Source: an uncultured Lachnospiraceae bacterium | Lineage (GTDB): Bacteria > Bacillota > Clostridia > Lachnospirales > Lachnospiraceae | Direction of reading: 5' to 3' | NCBI GenBank assembly: GCA_934401915.1 | Contig: CAKRSV010000001.1 | Coordinates: forward strand, 124,001 to 188,000 | DNA: 64,000 nt | In this document: in pieces, positions 34,361 to 47,947 of the stretch | Position numbering within the stretch: the first letter of the stretch is position 1 | Layout: each line of letters begins with the position of its first letter | Notes under the pieces: model-generated | What the model saw: the letters and a program-made list of their open reading frames with translations, nothing else | Told to the model about the DNA's origin: nothing | Databases searched by the model: none | Position numbers and translations under genes: made by a program

Positions 34361-36904
34361 TTACTCTTCCGTCGTCACATAGGTCACAAACTGATTTCCA
34401 TTGTCTGTAAACCACTGTGTCGAATCGTTCATTCCCTTCTTGTACAGCGTCCCCGTCTCCGGATCCATCACAACGATATTCAGCTCGTTGAAGCCCACGA
34501 CCAGAACCGCACTGCCGTCCTCCAGCGTTGCCAGAACCGGTATGTCCTTATTGACGTAATACAGGATCGAATCCAGGCTGCACCCGGTCAGATCCAGAAT
34601 CGTGCTGCTCTGCAGATTTTTCTCCAGGATTCCCAGCACCGTCTCTCCGCGATCCAGCATCTTCTGTGTGCTCTGGGAAATTCCCTCATACCGCAGGATC
34701 GTGTCCAGACAGACTGCCAGCGCGCTGCGCTCCTCCGTGGAAGCGTCCTCCGTGATCGCCATGATCTGATTTCTGGTGCTCCGGTTCTCCCGTTTCCAGA
34801 TATAGCACGCCCCGTCGTCCACTACGACTCCCGCCTGTTCGTAAGCCAGTTTGACGGCGTCTCCCGCCTTGGTAAAGATCCCGGCAAGATCACCCTGCGC
34901 ATACACATAATAGCGCTTTTCCGCCTGCTCCTGCTCCGGAACCGTGATGGTACGATCGCCTTCGAACAGTACCTCCTTCGGCGTCAGGCATTTCATCGAT
35001 TTGCGGTCGATATCGTCCTTTACGGCGATCTGCCGAATCGTCTCATAACGGTCGGTCATTGCCGGACTGAGCACGTTTGTGCCGGTGCGCACCTGCTCCG
35101 TGCTCATGATCTGATCATCGTCCGTCTCCTCGTAGAACTGCGCTTCCTCATTCCATGTCACCCGCTTCAGTGTAATCTGATTCTGTTCAATGAGGCTGTC
35201 TGTCACATAGAAACCGTCCTTCCGGTATGTCTTCAGCACATCTCCGCGGTCGTTCTGGATCCGCACACAGTACATCGGGAACACCGTCGCACCGGTTCCG
35301 CTCTCCATCACATCAGCCTTTCTGGCCAGTCCGTAGATCAGATCCTCATCCATGAAACCAAGCACAGAAATATATTCCCCGGCTCCCGCCTTGATGGTCG
35401 TCTGGGATTTTGTATTGAGATTCAGCAGCGTCAGCGACTGCGCGGAATACGCCCGGCCTTCCTCCTGCCATACCAGCATTTCCTGGGAATCCGAAACATG
35501 ATAGGTTCCGCGTTCCAGCCCGCTGACAACAACCTGATAATCCTTGTCGATCAGGTCGATCGCATACACGCTGTCATCCAGCATCACATAGTACGTTCCC
35601 GAATGGTTCATATGCGAAAGAAGACTGATGTTTACCCTGAGCAGTTCGTAAGACTTGTCGTAGGGGATGTACACCTGCTCCTCCACCGTGTTTGTGAGGC
35701 TGTTGTAATAGTATACCGCCACCCCCACTTCGCCTTCGTGCCTGCCGCGGTTCATATAGCCGTAGACGACAAACGCCACATTGCCCGCCTCGTCCACACT
35801 CAGGATCTGGATATCATGCCGGTCGTAGGCGTCTCTCTCGTCGAGAAGTTCCTCGGTATTTCCGTAGAAGCTGAACAGCCGCGCCAGCTTATTGTCCGTG
35901 ACGTTGTAGCTGTACAGCTTATCCGCCGCCACGAACGCGAACACATTGCCGCCGTCGCTCTCCTGAAAAGTGACGTCCTGCGAGCCGATGCCAAGAGCGA
36001 TCTTGTTGTTGGTGAAAAGGTTCGCGCTTTCATCGAATATCTGATCCATATCTCTTTCATAGTCCAGCAGGTACATCCGGTCCGTCGTATAGCGCACGCG
36101 GTAATATTCCTTCACGCGATAATAGCTGGTGTCCCTCCCCTCGCGCGTCGTCACATAGTATTCCATGATAAAGGAGCCCGTCTGCGTCGCCAGCTCCTTG
36201 ATCGTGATCGTCGGCACACCAACTCTGACCGGTCCCAGATCTCCCCAGGTCACCTGATCGAAACTGCTGTGTATCGTCACCTTATGAAAAGAGGTGTTGT
36301 CTCCCTCTGCATTTGATTCCAGATACTTCGTCAGCTCTGCCGCCTTCTCCTTGTCGAAGGTTCTGTCGTTAAAATCGGTGATGTAATCCAGCTTTTCACG
36401 CACGTGAAGATCCTCGCTCTGGATCAGTCTGGTGTAATACCGGATGGGCTCCCGATCCGCCGGCGTAATCAGAAATACTAGCAGATACTCCGTGTCGGGA
36501 TCGATCAGGTCCTTCAGCGTGATCTGAAAATTCAGCACGTCTCCGTCGCGCTCATAATCGGTAATGTCCGTACTCTCCACCAGACGGCTTCCATCCAGAC
36601 TCCGCACTTCAAAGGAAAGCGCCGATATTTCCGTCTGATAGGTATCAACCGCCACAGAAACGGTACGGTCGCTCCCCACCGGAAGCAGGCAGTCCCGCAG
36701 ATACGCCGTGTTCATGGCCGTGGCATATCCGTGAAGCCTGTTGATGTCATAGCCTTCCACGTGCATAGAAACAACCGGATACGACGCTTCGCTCATCTCC
36801 ACCGTCATATCCGTATTTCCCTGATTCATGACCTTGCTCAGCACAAGCAGGGCAATGGCAAAAACCGCCGCTATAATAACGCTTTTAATTACTGTTCGCC
36901 TCAT
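34361..36904 (-). CDS. Large membrane-anchored extracellular protein of unknown function
   Basis: The product has 847 residues. One N-terminal anchor (residues about 7-27, VIIAAVFAIALLVLS) is followed by a wholly soluble body. Residues about 60-230 are beta-rich. Residues about 290-600 contain repeated strand pairs of the kind GGNVFAFVAADKLYSYNV, GNVAFVVYGYM and GTYYVMLDDSVYAIDL, suggesting a beta-propeller. The last 150 residues (LDLTGCSLDSILYYVNKDIP, VLVVGFNELNIVVMDPETG) look like a C39-like peptidase fold, but the usual catalytic Cys motif is not evident. The start overlaps the methyltransferase stop by four bases (ATGA). I do not recognise a named family. Confidence 0.75.
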   Translation of the reverse strand: MRRTVIKSVIIAAVFAIALLVLSKVMNQGNTDMTVEMSEASYPVVSMHVEGYDINRLHGYATAMNTAYLRDCLLPVGSDRTVSVAVDTYQTEISALSFEVRSLDGSRLVESTDITDYERDGDVLNFQITLKDLIDPDTEYLLVFLITPADREPIRYYTRLIQSEDLHVREKLDYITDFNDRTFDKEKAAELTKYLESNAEGDNTSFHKVTIHSSFDQVTWGDLGPVRVGVPTITIKELATQTGSFIMEYYVTTREGRDTSYYRVKEYYRVRYTTDRMYLLDYERDMDQIFDESANLFTNNKIALGIGSQDVTFQESDGGNVFAFVAADKLYSYNVTDNKLARLFSFYGNTEELLDERDAYDRHDIQILSVDEAGNVAFVVYGYMNRGRHEGEVGVAVYYYNSLTNTVEEQVYIPYDKSYELLRVNISLLSHMNHSGTYYVMLDDSVYAIDLIDKDYQVVVSGLERGTYHVSDSQEMLVWQEEGRAYSAQSLTLLNLNTKSQTTIKAGAGEYISVLGFMDEDLIYGLARKADVMESGTGATVFPMYCVRIQNDRGDVLKTYRKDGFYVTDSLIEQNQITLKRVTWNEEAQFYEETDDDQIMSTEQVRTGTNVLSPAMTDRYETIRQIAVKDDIDRKSMKCLTPKEVLFEGDRTITVPEQEQAEKRYYVYAQGDLAGIFTKAGDAVKLAYEQAGVVVDDGACYIWKRENRSTRNQIMAITEDASTEERSALAVCLDTILRYEGISQSTQKMLDRGETVLGILEKNLQSSTILDLTGCSLDSILYYVNKDIPVLATLEDGSAVLVVGFNELNIVVMDPETGTLYKKGMNDSTQWFTDNGNQFVTYVTTEE

Positions 36905-38115
36905 AAATGATCTGTTCCTCTATCGATAAGCAGTCTCTCCAGGGTTGGATGGATCCCCAGATATTCCGTGAATCCTCTCGTCTCGCGCATCGCCTGTTCT
37001 CTGCGCTCCCCGGCTCCCTGCCTGTTTTCTTTTTTGACCGCGCGGATCAGAAGGTTCTTCGGCGTATGGGACATATCGATAAATTCCAGAATATCTGTCT
37101 CATACCCCATCGCCTCCAGCAGGTCTGCCCGCACCGCGTCAGTGATCAGCGCTGCCATCCGCTCCCGGATGATCCCGTACTTGAGCGCCGGCTGCAGCTC
37201 CTTACTGTGGATCTGCTTATTCACCTCATGCTGGCAGCACGGCACGGAGAGAATGACCCGGGCGTTCCACCTTACCGCCTTTTCCAGCGCGAAATCGGTG
37301 GCCGTATCGCAGGCATGCAGTGTCACGACCATATCCACCTGATCGGTTCCCTCGTAGTCCGCAATATTTCCTTTCAGAAACTTCAGCTTTGCATATCCAT
37401 ACTTTCTGCCAAGCTCATTGCAGTGCTCGATCACATCCTCTTTCAGGTCCAGTCCCGTGATCTCCACATCGTACTTTTTCAGTTCATGCAGATAGTAGTA
37501 CATCGCGAAGGTGAGATAGGACTTGCCGCATCCAAAATCGATGATCCGCACAGTCCTCTCCTTTGAGAGTGTAGGCAGAATGTCTTCTATAAATTCCAAA
37601 AAACGGTTGATCTGTTTAAATTTATCATATTTGGCATGCACGATCCTGCCATCCGGCGTCTGCACGCCCAGATCGATCAGAAAGGGAACCGGGATCCCTT
37701 CCTTCAAAATATAGCTCTTTACGCGGTTATGCGCCATCGTGATCGCCGCCGCGTCCTGCTTCATTCCGTCTGTCTGCGTTTTCCGGCGCGTGATCGTCAG
37801 CTTTCCCTTCTTGCTGACCAGAACCGTCGCCCGGAAGCCGGTGTGCTCCAGCTCACATTGGCGGAAACTCTCCCGCAGAAGCTCCTCCAGGCGCCGTATG
37901 GTCTGTTCAGCCTCCAGATTCTGGTGAAACACCTTCGTCCCTTCATACGCCGTCTCCTGAAAGCGCAATTCCCCGCCAAGCATCACCGGACGGATCTTGA
38001 TCTTAAAGACGCCGTCTTTTTCTCTGGGATTGCTCACGACAATCTGATAGAGTCCGGCGTCTACCGTCTCCTGCAAAAGCTGTTTCAGTTGTTCCTCTGT
38101 CTTTGGATTTTCCAC
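36901..38115 (-). CDS. SAM-dependent methyltransferase (Methyltransf_32-like)
   Basis: The 404-residue product starts with GTG at 38115 after GAGGGAA. The N-terminal 160 residues are mixed alpha/beta (LYQIVVSNPREKDGVFKIK, in part). The Rossmann core starts with motif I RIIDFGCGKSYLTF near 190-203, then ITGLDLKEDVIEHC, then VVTLHACDTATDFAL, and SVPCCQHEVN near 288-297. The HACD and CCQHE motifs are shared with the GSTCD/METTL25-related methyltransferases, whose substrates in bacteria are unclear (tRNA or protein). It is coupled to the 847-residue protein downstream, a linkage whose meaning is unknown. Confidence 0.85.
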   Translation of the reverse strand: MENPKTEEQLKQLLQETVDAGLYQIVVSNPREKDGVFKIKIRPVMLGGELRFQETAYEGTKVFHQNLEAEQTIRRLEELLRESFRQCELEHTGFRATVLVSKKGKLTITRRKTQTDGMKQDAAAITMAHNRVKSYILKEGIPVPFLIDLGVQTPDGRIVHAKYDKFKQINRFLEFIEDILPTLSKERTVRIIDFGCGKSYLTFAMYYYLHELKKYDVEITGLDLKEDVIEHCNELGRKYGYAKLKFLKGNIADYEGTDQVDMVVTLHACDTATDFALEKAVRWNARVILSVPCCQHEVNKQIHSKELQPALKYGIIRERMAALITDAVRADLLEAMGYETDILEFIDMSHTPKNLLIRAVKKENRQGAGERREQAMRETRGFTEYLGIHPTLERLLIDRGTDHL

Positions 38116-38183
38116 TTTCGTTTCCCTCGTTGTTCCTATCTGTGCACATCTTATATTTTAATAAGAATAGCCCGAAATCACAA

Positions 38184-38618
38184 CTAAAATTTCAAGATTC
38201 CGTTGTGATTGGCGTGTCTGCGGCGGTAGATCTCATACGACAGCAGGATCTGCACAAAGTTTATCAGCTGCTCCTGTCCCCATGTTTCCTGGTCTGTTCC
38301 GCCGTCCTTGTCATCTTTGTCTGTCTCCCTGTCGTCCTTACCGGACGCCATCTCCTCTGCCTCCATCTTGCGGATCTTCTCTGCGATCAGCTGTGTAAGC
38401 CGATAGATCTGCCATTTATCCGGGTACTCGTCGTAGATCATACTTCCTTCGTAATCCATGTGATCCAGCATCTCCGCTATGATCTTCTGATACTTCTTGG
38501 CCTTCGCCGGATACATCTGCTGCAGATACTCCAGGTCGCGCGTCACCGTGTCCTCCTGTTGATAGTACAGAGGAAGCGGATAGGTCATATAAAAAGGTAA
38601 AATTCTCGAATAGTTCAT
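38184..38618 (-). CDS. Conserved hypothetical protein, 144 residues
   Basis: The product begins MNYSRILPFYMTYPLPLYY and has no membrane segment or signal. A central part (LEYLQQMYPAKAKKYQKIIAEMLDHMDYEGSMIYDEYPD, partly quoted: EMLDHMDYEGSMIYDEYPD) is followed by a charged linker rich in Lys, Asp and Glu and a C-terminal helix (INFVQILLSYEIYRRRH). I have the impression that such proteins recur in Lachnospiraceae but cannot check. The ribosome site is weak (GGGGCTGT). It is 68 bp upstream of the methyltransferase and may be in one transcript with it. Function unknown. Confidence 0.7.
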   Translation of the reverse strand: MNYSRILPFYMTYPLPLYYQQEDTVTRDLEYLQQMYPAKAKKYQKIIAEMLDHMDYEGSMIYDEYPDKWQIYRLTQLIAEKIRKMEAEEMASGKDDRETDKDDKDGGTDQETWGQEQLINFVQILLSYEIYRRRHANHNGILKF

Positions 38619-38778
38619 ACAGCCCCATTTCTGTGCCTGACTGCCAGCTATAGAAATAGCACATACGGTTTTATACTATCATATGAACTGCCTTTCCCTG
38701 CGAACCTTGTCTATTTTCGCCCCTCATTCTTGTGGGCTGCCTTGTCTGCCAGAAAACTGCCGCGGATATCCTGTCGAA

Positions 38779-38821
38779 CAAAAAAATGCTAAGTCACAGG
38801 CATGATCCCCGCGGCTTAGCA
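38779..38821 (-). terminator. Terminator of pflA
   Basis: On the minus strand TGCTAAG and CTTAGCA form a stem with a GC-containing interior and are followed by seven T residues. It lies just after the pflA stop. Confidence 0.8.
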
Positions 38822-38828
38822 CTCTTTA

Positions 38829-39560
38829 TCATTTGGAAAACTCTAAAATTTTCTTGGCATTCTGAATTCGTTCCTCGCTGGGAGGATCCACCCCCTCGAG
38901 CTTATAGGGAATCCCCAGTTCCTTCCACTTGTACTCTCCCAGTGTATGATAGGGAAGTACCTCCACTTTCTTTACAGTATCCAGCGTATCGATAAACTCT
39001 CTCGTTCTCTTTAAATATTCGTCCTTGTCCGTGATCCCCGGAACAAGTACATGGCGGATCCACATAGGGATTCCTTTCTCCGAGAGATATCTTGCGCAGT
39101 CGAGGATATTCTGGTTGGTGTGTCCGGTAAGTTTTTTGTGTTCCTCGTCATCGATATGTTTGATATCCAGCATGACAAGATCCGTGTACTTTAACAGCTC
39201 GTTAAATTTAGAGAAGAACGGCTCCTCTCTGGTAAACGGCTGCGCGGAAGTATCCAGATTCGTGTTAATCCCTCTCTCATGCGCCTTCTTAAAAAGGTCG
39301 ATCAGAAAATCGATCTGTAACAGGGCCTCTCCCCCGCTGACTGTGATACCGCCTTCTTTGCCCCAGTAGCTGCGGAAACGCTCCGCTTTGTCCAGAAGCT
39401 CGTCGGCAGTCTGTAAATTGTCGGTTTCCGGATTCCAGGTATCTACATTGTGGCAATACTGACAACGCATATTGCACCCTTTCAGGAAGATAAGATAACG
39501 GATTCCGGGGCCGTCTACTGCGCCAAAAGATTCCAATGAGTGAATTCTGCCTTTGATCAT
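38829..39560 (-). CDS. pflA: Pyruvate formate-lyase activating enzyme
   Basis: The product has 243 residues from the ATG at 39560, with GGAG upstream; two further in-frame starts upstream are less well placed. It is a radical SAM enzyme that installs the glycyl radical on PflB. The 4Fe-4S cysteines are C29, C33 and C36 in KGCNMRCQYCHN, with GIRYLIFLKG before them and TVSGGEALLQ (the GGE motif) after. The C-terminal part ends with YHTLGEYKWKELG, typical of PflA. It lies downstream of pflB but behind a terminator, so its level should be lower than PflB. Confidence 0.96.
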   Translation of the reverse strand: MIKGRIHSLESFGAVDGPGIRYLIFLKGCNMRCQYCHNVDTWNPETDNLQTADELLDKAERFRSYWGKEGGITVSGGEALLQIDFLIDLFKKAHERGINTNLDTSAQPFTREEPFFSKFNELLKYTDLVMLDIKHIDDEEHKKLTGHTNQNILDCARYLSEKGIPMWIRHVLVPGITDKDEYLKRTREFIDTLDTVKKVEVLPYHTLGEYKWKELGIPYKLEGVDPPSEERIQNAKKILEFSK

Positions 39561-39627
39561 AGTGATAATCTCCATTCTCTGCCATGCAGATCTGCTTTCT
39601 GTCAATTCCTGCACGAAATAGTATTGC

Positions 39628-39660
39628 CAAAAAAGGGGCCGGACATAACTGCCGACCCCA
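39628..39660 (-). terminator. Terminator between pflB and pflA
   Basis: On the minus strand GGGGTCGG and CCGGCCCC form a strong stem followed by six T residues. Read-through or a separate promoter is needed to express pflA. Confidence 0.85.
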
Positions 39661-39692
39661 TTTCCATCAATTATCTTGGAACCCTGTTAAGA

Positions 39693-41960
39693 TTAAAGGC
39701 TCTTATGGCAGGTTCTTGCGATAACATCATCCTGCTGCTCCTTGGTCAGGCTGATGAACTTAACAGCATAACCGGATACACGGATAGTGAAGTTTGCGTA
39801 CTCAGGCTTCTCAGGATGTGCCTGTGCATCTAACAGCTTCTCTGTTCCGAATACGTTGACGTTAAGGTGATGAGCACCACGATCAAAGTATCCATCCAGA
39901 ACGCCTGCCAGAGTTGTCTTCTGCTCGTCAAGGTCATGACCAAGAGCGGAAGGAGCCATTGTCTGGGTATTGGAAATACCATCCAGAGCGTACTCATAAG
40001 GCAGCTTAGCTACGGAGTTCAGGGAAGCAAGCAGACCGCTCTGCTCTGCACCGTAAGACGGTGAAGCACCAGGAGCGAAAGGCTTGTATGCTTCTCTTCC
40101 ATCCGGGAGGGCACCTGTAGCCTTACCATATACAACGTTAGAAGTAATGGTCAGGATAGATGTTGTAGGCTCAGAATCTCTGTAGGTGTGGTTCTTCTTG
40201 ATCTTCTCAATGAAGGTCTTGAGCAGCCATACAGCGAATTCATCAGCTCTCGGATCATCGTTACCATATTTCGGGAAGTCGCCCTCTGTCTTGAAGTCGA
40301 TAGCGCAACCCTGGTCATCACGGATAACCTTAACCTTAGCATACTTGATAGCGGACAGGGAGTCTGCTACGTGGGACAGACCTGCAATACCGGTTGCAAA
40401 GGTTCTTCTTACATCGGTATCGATCAGAGCCATCTCAGCTGCTTCATAGTAATATTTATCATGCATGTAATGGATCAGGTTCAGGATGTTTACATACAGT
40501 GCTGCACACCAGTCAAGCATGATGTCATATTTGTGCATAACTTCATCAAAGTCAAGATACTCGGATGTGATCGGTGCGATCTCCGGACCACACTGCATAT
40601 GCTTGCCATCCTTGTCCAGATGCTTCTCGTCCTTACCACCATTGATAGCGTACAGTAAGCACTTAGCAAGGTTTGCACGTGCACCGAAGAACTGGATCTC
40701 CTTACCTGTCTGTGTAGCGGATACACAGCAGCAGATGCTGTAGTCATCGCCCCAGATCGGCTTCATAACATCATCGTTCTCATACTGGATGGAAGATGTT
40801 GTTACAGAGATCTTAGCTGCATACTTCTTGAAGTTGTCCGGAAGGGCGCTGGAGTACAGAACGGTAAGGTTCGGCTCCGGGCTCGGTCCCATGTTCTCAA
40901 GAGTATGAAGGAAACGATAGTCGTTCTTTGTAACCATGTGACGGCCATCCATTCCGATACCGCCGACTTCCAGAGTAGCCCATACCGGGTCACCGGAGAA
41001 CAGCTGGTTGTAAGAAGGAATACGAGCGAACTTAACCATACGGAACTTCATGGTCATATGGTCGATCAGCTCCTGAGCCTCTTTCTCTGTCAGAGTGCCT
41101 TCCTTCAGGTCTCTTTCAATATAGATATCAAGGAAAGTGGAGATACGTCCTACGGACATAGCTGCACCGTTCTGTGTCTTGATTGCTGCAAGGTATCCGA
41201 AGTATAACCACTGAACAGCTTCCTTAGCGTTTGTAGCCGGGCCGGAAATATCATAGCCGTAGATCTTAGCCATTTCCTTCATTCCCTGCAGTGCCTTGAT
41301 CTGCTCTGCGATCTCTTCTCTCAGACGGATAACTTCCTCTGTCATCGTGCCGTTACCGCAGTTCTTCTTGTCCTCTTTCTTCTTTGCGATCAGGAAATCG
41401 ATACCGTACAGAGCAACTCTTCTGTAGTCGCCTACGATACGTCCACGTCCGTAAGTATCCGGAAGACCTGTTACGATATGAGTATGACGAGCAACCTTCA
41501 TCTCATCGGTATAAGCATCAAATACTGCCTGGTTGTGAGTCTTATGATACTCGTTGAAAATCTTGTCGTATTTAGGGTTTACTTCATAACCATAGGTGCT
41601 GGCTGCCTGCTGAGCCATCTTGATACCACCATAAGGCATGAATGCTCTCTTTAAAGGCTTGTCTGTCTGAAGACCAACGATCTGCTCAAGATCCTTCATA
41701 GACTCGTCGATGTAGCCCGGGCCGTAAGCTGTCAGACTGGAAACAACCTCTGTCTCGCACTCCAGAACGCCGTCATGCTCACGCTCTTCCTTCTGTAACT
41801 CCTGAAGTCTGCCCCACAGCTTATCTGTAGCCTCTGTAGATCCCTCCAAAAAGCTTTCATCGCCATCATACTGAGTATAGTTTCTCTGGATGAAATTACG
41901 TACGTTGACGTCTACATCCCAATGGCCATCTTTCACAAAGCCTCTCCATGCTTCTGCCAT
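39693..41960 (-). CDS. pflB: Formate C-acetyltransferase (pyruvate formate-lyase)
   Basis: The product has 755 residues, normal length; AAAGGAGGT precedes the ATG. It converts pyruvate and CoA to acetyl-CoA and formate in the cytoplasm without oxygen. The catalytic cysteines lie in [10 protein letters not shown] near residue 410, the [12 protein letters not shown] motif follows, and the glycyl radical residue is in RVSGYAVKF near 730. Codon use is strongly biased to a narrow set, and the leader is strong, which agrees with high expression in a mixed-acid fermenter. The leader has a hairpin at 41998-42031. Confidence 0.97.
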   Translation of the reverse strand: MAEAWRGFVKDGHWDVDVNVRNFIQRNYTQYDGDESFLEGSTEATDKLWGRLQELQKEEREHDGVLECETEVVSSLTAYGPGYIDESMKDLEQIVGLQTDKPLKRAFMPYGGIKMAQQAASTYGYEVNPKYDKIFNEYHKTHNQAVFDAYTDEMKVARHTHIVTGLPDTYGRGRIVGDYRRVALYGIDFLIAKKKEDKKNCGNGTMTEEVIRLREEIAEQIKALQGMKEMAKIYGYDISGPATNAKEAVQWLYFGYLAAIKTQNGAAMSVGRISTFLDIYIERDLKEGTLTEKEAQELIDHMTMKFRMVKFARIPSYNQLFSGDPVWATLEVGGIGMDGRHMVTKNDYRFLHTLENMGPSPEPNLTVLYSSALPDNFKKYAAKISVTTSSIQYENDDVMKPIWGDDYSICCCVSATQTGKEIQFFGARANLAKCLLYAINGGKDEKHLDKDGKHMQCGPEIAPITSEYLDFDEVMHKYDIMLDWCAALYVNILNLIHYMHDKYYYEAAEMALIDTDVRRTFATGIAGLSHVADSLSAIKYAKVKVIRDDQGCAIDFKTEGDFPKYGNDDPRADEFAVWLLKTFIEKIKKNHTYRDSEPTTSILTITSNVVYGKATGALPDGREAYKPFAPGASPSYGAEQSGLLASLNSVAKLPYEYALDGISNTQTMAPSALGHDLDEQKTTLAGVLDGYFDRGAHHLNVNVFGTEKLLDAQAHPEKPEYANFTIRVSGYAVKFISLTKEQQDDVIARTCHKSL

Positions 41961-41997
41961 GAAAATTTACCTCCTTTTGGTAAAATAAAAATACTAT

Positions 41998-42031
41998 CAG
42001 TGGGAAACTCTATTATGGGGTTTGCCCACTG
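41998..42031 (-). other. Hairpin in the pflB leader
   Basis: On the minus strand CAGTGGG and CCCACTG, extended by AAAC and GTTT across a one-base bulge, close a loop of about 11 nt. It lies about 10 nt downstream of the predicted transcription start and 38 bp upstream of the coding start, and has no T-tract. It may stabilise the mRNA or act as a regulator site. Confidence 0.5.
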
Positions 42032-42045
42032 TTGTTTACTTTAAA

Positions 42046-42075
42046 AGTGTACTACTAACAAAGCCTCTGTGTCAA
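42046..42075 (-). promoter_or_regulatory. pflB promoter
   Basis: A perfect TTGACA (42070-42075) and TACACT (42046-42051) are 18 bp apart on the minus strand, about 90 bp upstream of the pflB ATG. Confidence 0.6.
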
Positions 42076-42135
42076 CCGTTTTGCGCACACAAGTCGCATT
42101 GCACGCAGTTTTGTACATTCCCTGTATATACATGG

Positions 42136-42163
42136 AAAAACGAGGGCAGATGCCCTCGTTTTA
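42136..42163 (-). terminator. Terminator of the atp operon
   Basis: On the minus strand ACGAGGGCA and TGCCCTCGT form a tight stem followed by TTTT, 10 bp after atpC. T residues also follow on the plus strand, so it may work in both directions. Confidence 0.88.
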
Positions 42164-42172
42164 AAATCACTG

Positions 42173-42580
42173 TTATCCCTTTACGACCTCGATTCGCGCA
42201 ACCGCTCTCTTGAGTGAAAGCTCTGCCCGATCCATATCTGTTCCCGGTGCGTGTTCCTTGATACGTTCCTCTGCTCTTCCTTTGGATTCCTCTGCACGGG
42301 ACAGGTCGATCTCCTCCGGCCACTCGATGATCTCTGCCAGGATCGTCACCCGGTCCGGAAGGACCTCGGCGAATCCCGAATGAAGCGCCGCGTTGCGGAC
42401 TTCTTCTTCCCTGGTGATCGTCAGGATCCCCGGCGCAACGATCATCGTCATCGGGATATGGTCTTTGTAGATACCGACCTCTCCCTCGACCGTATTAAAC
42501 TCCACCATCGTCACTTCTTCCTCATAGAATACTCTGTCCGGAGTGATGATCTTCAGTGTAAAGTTTCTGTCATCTGCCAT
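42173..42580 (-). CDS. atpC: ATP synthase epsilon subunit
   Basis: The product has 135 residues. The N-terminal beta-sandwich (LKIITPDRVFYEEEV, GEVGIYKDHIPMT) and C-terminal two-helix part (SRAEESKGRAEERI) match the F1 epsilon subunit, which links rotor and catalytic head and can inhibit hydrolysis. It is the last gene of the operon, 40 bp after atpD and before a strong terminator. Confidence 0.95.
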   Translation of the reverse strand: MADDRNFTLKIITPDRVFYEEEVTMVEFNTVEGEVGIYKDHIPMTMIVAPGILTITREEEVRNAALHSGFAEVLPDRVTILAEIIEWPEEIDLSRAEESKGRAEERIKEHAPGTDMDRAELSLKRAVARIEVVKG

Positions 42581-42620
42581 AGACTACCTGCTCCTTCCTC
42601 AAAACGTTTCGTCACACGTA

Positions 42621-44899
<2,279 letters not shown>

Positions 44900-44930
44900 A
44901 GCGTCACCTTCTACTTTCTGTTAATGCTGC

Positions 44931-46457
<1,527 letters not shown>

Positions 46458-46486
46458 TTATTCTGTCACTCTGTATTTCCGTTCGC

Positions 46487-47035
46487 TTATGAGACCTGAA
46501 CCTTCAACAGCTCTCTCTGCAGTTCCGACAGCTTTGTGCGGATGCTGCTGTCCACCACTCTGTCTCCGATGCGGATGATCATTCCTCCGATCAGCGCCGG
46601 ATCTGTCTGGTAGTTCATCTCCATCGACTTATAGTCCGTCGTGTCAAGCAGCTTCTGCTCTATCTTTTTCTGCTGCTCTGCGCTCAGAGCAACCGCAGTC
46701 GTCACTGTTGCAATACCAATTCCCTTGTACTTCTTCACTTCCGCGATAAAGTAGTCGAGGATCTCGTCGATATTTTGGTATCGATCCTTGGTAATGATAA
46801 TAGTGAGAAATCCCATAAGCTCTTTTGAAACTCTGCTCTCGAAGATCTCCTGAGCCATTCTGATCTTCTCTTCCTTGATAATCTTAGGATGATTCATCAG
46901 TCTGCCGAATTCTTCATTCTCGTCCAGGATCTTCTTCACAAGCAGGATCTCTTCCGATAACGCATCAACCTTATCTTCCTCCACAGCAAGCTCAAACAGC
47001 GCGTCGCCGTAGGTCTTTGAAATTAGCTTAGCCAT
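46487..47035 (-). CDS. atpH: ATP synthase delta subunit
   Basis: The product has 182 residues. It joins the outer stalk (b) to the head. Seen: N-terminal SKTYGDALFELAVEEDKV and the C-terminal motif LIGGMIIRIGDRVVDSSI, in part, typical of F1 delta (OSCP). Its start overlaps atpF by 13 bp. Confidence 0.96.
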   Translation of the reverse strand: MAKLISKTYGDALFELAVEEDKVDALSEEILLVKKILDENEEFGRLMNHPKIIKEEKIRMAQEIFESRVSKELMGFLTIIITKDRYQNIDEILDYFIAEVKKYKGIGIATVTTAVALSAEQQKKIEQKLLDTTDYKSMEMNYQTDPALIGGMIIRIGDRVVDSSIRTKLSELQRELLKVQVS

Positions 47036-47583
47036 GTATCCTCACCTATTTCCTTCAATGTTTCTTCAATAAGACTGTCCTGCACCGTCGTATCGATCGC
47101 TGCGCTCACTACCTTGCCTGCCATCAGCGATGCAAGTGTGACCATCTCCCGCTTCACATCGTCGGCTGCTTTCTTCTTCTCAAGCTCTGCCTCGGTGTTT
47201 GCTCTCTCTATGATGCGGGCTGCCTCTTCCCGCGCGTCGGCAACGATCTTATTCTCGTTGGCGAGCGCCCGTTTTCTGGCATCTGCAAGGATCGCTTCCG
47301 CTTCCTTGTCCACGTTCTTTAATCTGGCTTCGTACTCTTCTTTTAAGGATCCGGCTTCTTCCATATCGGATGCCGCACTGTCCAGCTCTGTCTTGATCTT
47401 TTCCTGTCTCTTCTCGAGCATGTCCCTCACGGGATTAAAGAGAAGATGGGATGCCACCAGAAACAGTACAAACACCGCAATGATCATCAGCGATGCGTCC
47501 GCAAGAAGCTGAAAATCAAGATCAAACAGACGGGGCTGCATCTCCGCAGAAGCCAGTATGAAACCTGTCGCTACTGTATTCAA
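47023..47583 (-). CDS. atpF: ATP synthase b subunit
   Basis: The product has 186 residues. One membrane helix (about 28-48, SLMIIAVFVLFLVASHLLF) is followed by a long charged helix for the stator dimer. I take TTG at 47583 as start because AGGAGG lies 8 nt upstream, and ATG nearby is out of frame. An in-frame ATG 14 codons later has no spaced ribosome site. It lies 43 bp after atpE. Confidence 0.94.
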   Translation of the reverse strand: MNTVATGFILASAEMQPRLFDLDFQLLADASLMIIAVFVLFLVASHLLFNPVRDMLEKRQEKIKTELDSAASDMEEAGSLKEEYEARLKNVDKEAEAILADARKRALANENKIVADAREEAARIIERANTEAELEKKKAADDVKREMVTLASLMAGKVVSAAIDTTVQDSLIEETLKEIGEDTWLS

Positions 47584-47626
47584 GCATTTAGCCTCCTTTC
47601 ATTATGATTTCTATTCCAGAGGCCTG

Positions 47627-47929
<303 letters not shown>

Positions 47930-47947
47930 TTAACTTCGTTAGCGGTA

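Noticed and set aside
34151..36316. 721-codon plus-strand frame opposite the 847-residue protein
   Set aside because: Composition rich in His, Arg and Ile with no domain is typical of an antisense shadow of a high-quality minus-strand gene.
42046..42065. Rex operator at the pflB promoter
   Set aside because: TTGTTA and TAAACAA occur near the promoter but are too far apart and not proper inverted copies of the Rex site.
41961..42075. ZTP (pfl) riboswitch before pflB
   Set aside because: The leader has one simple hairpin and none of the conserved ZTP-motif segments.
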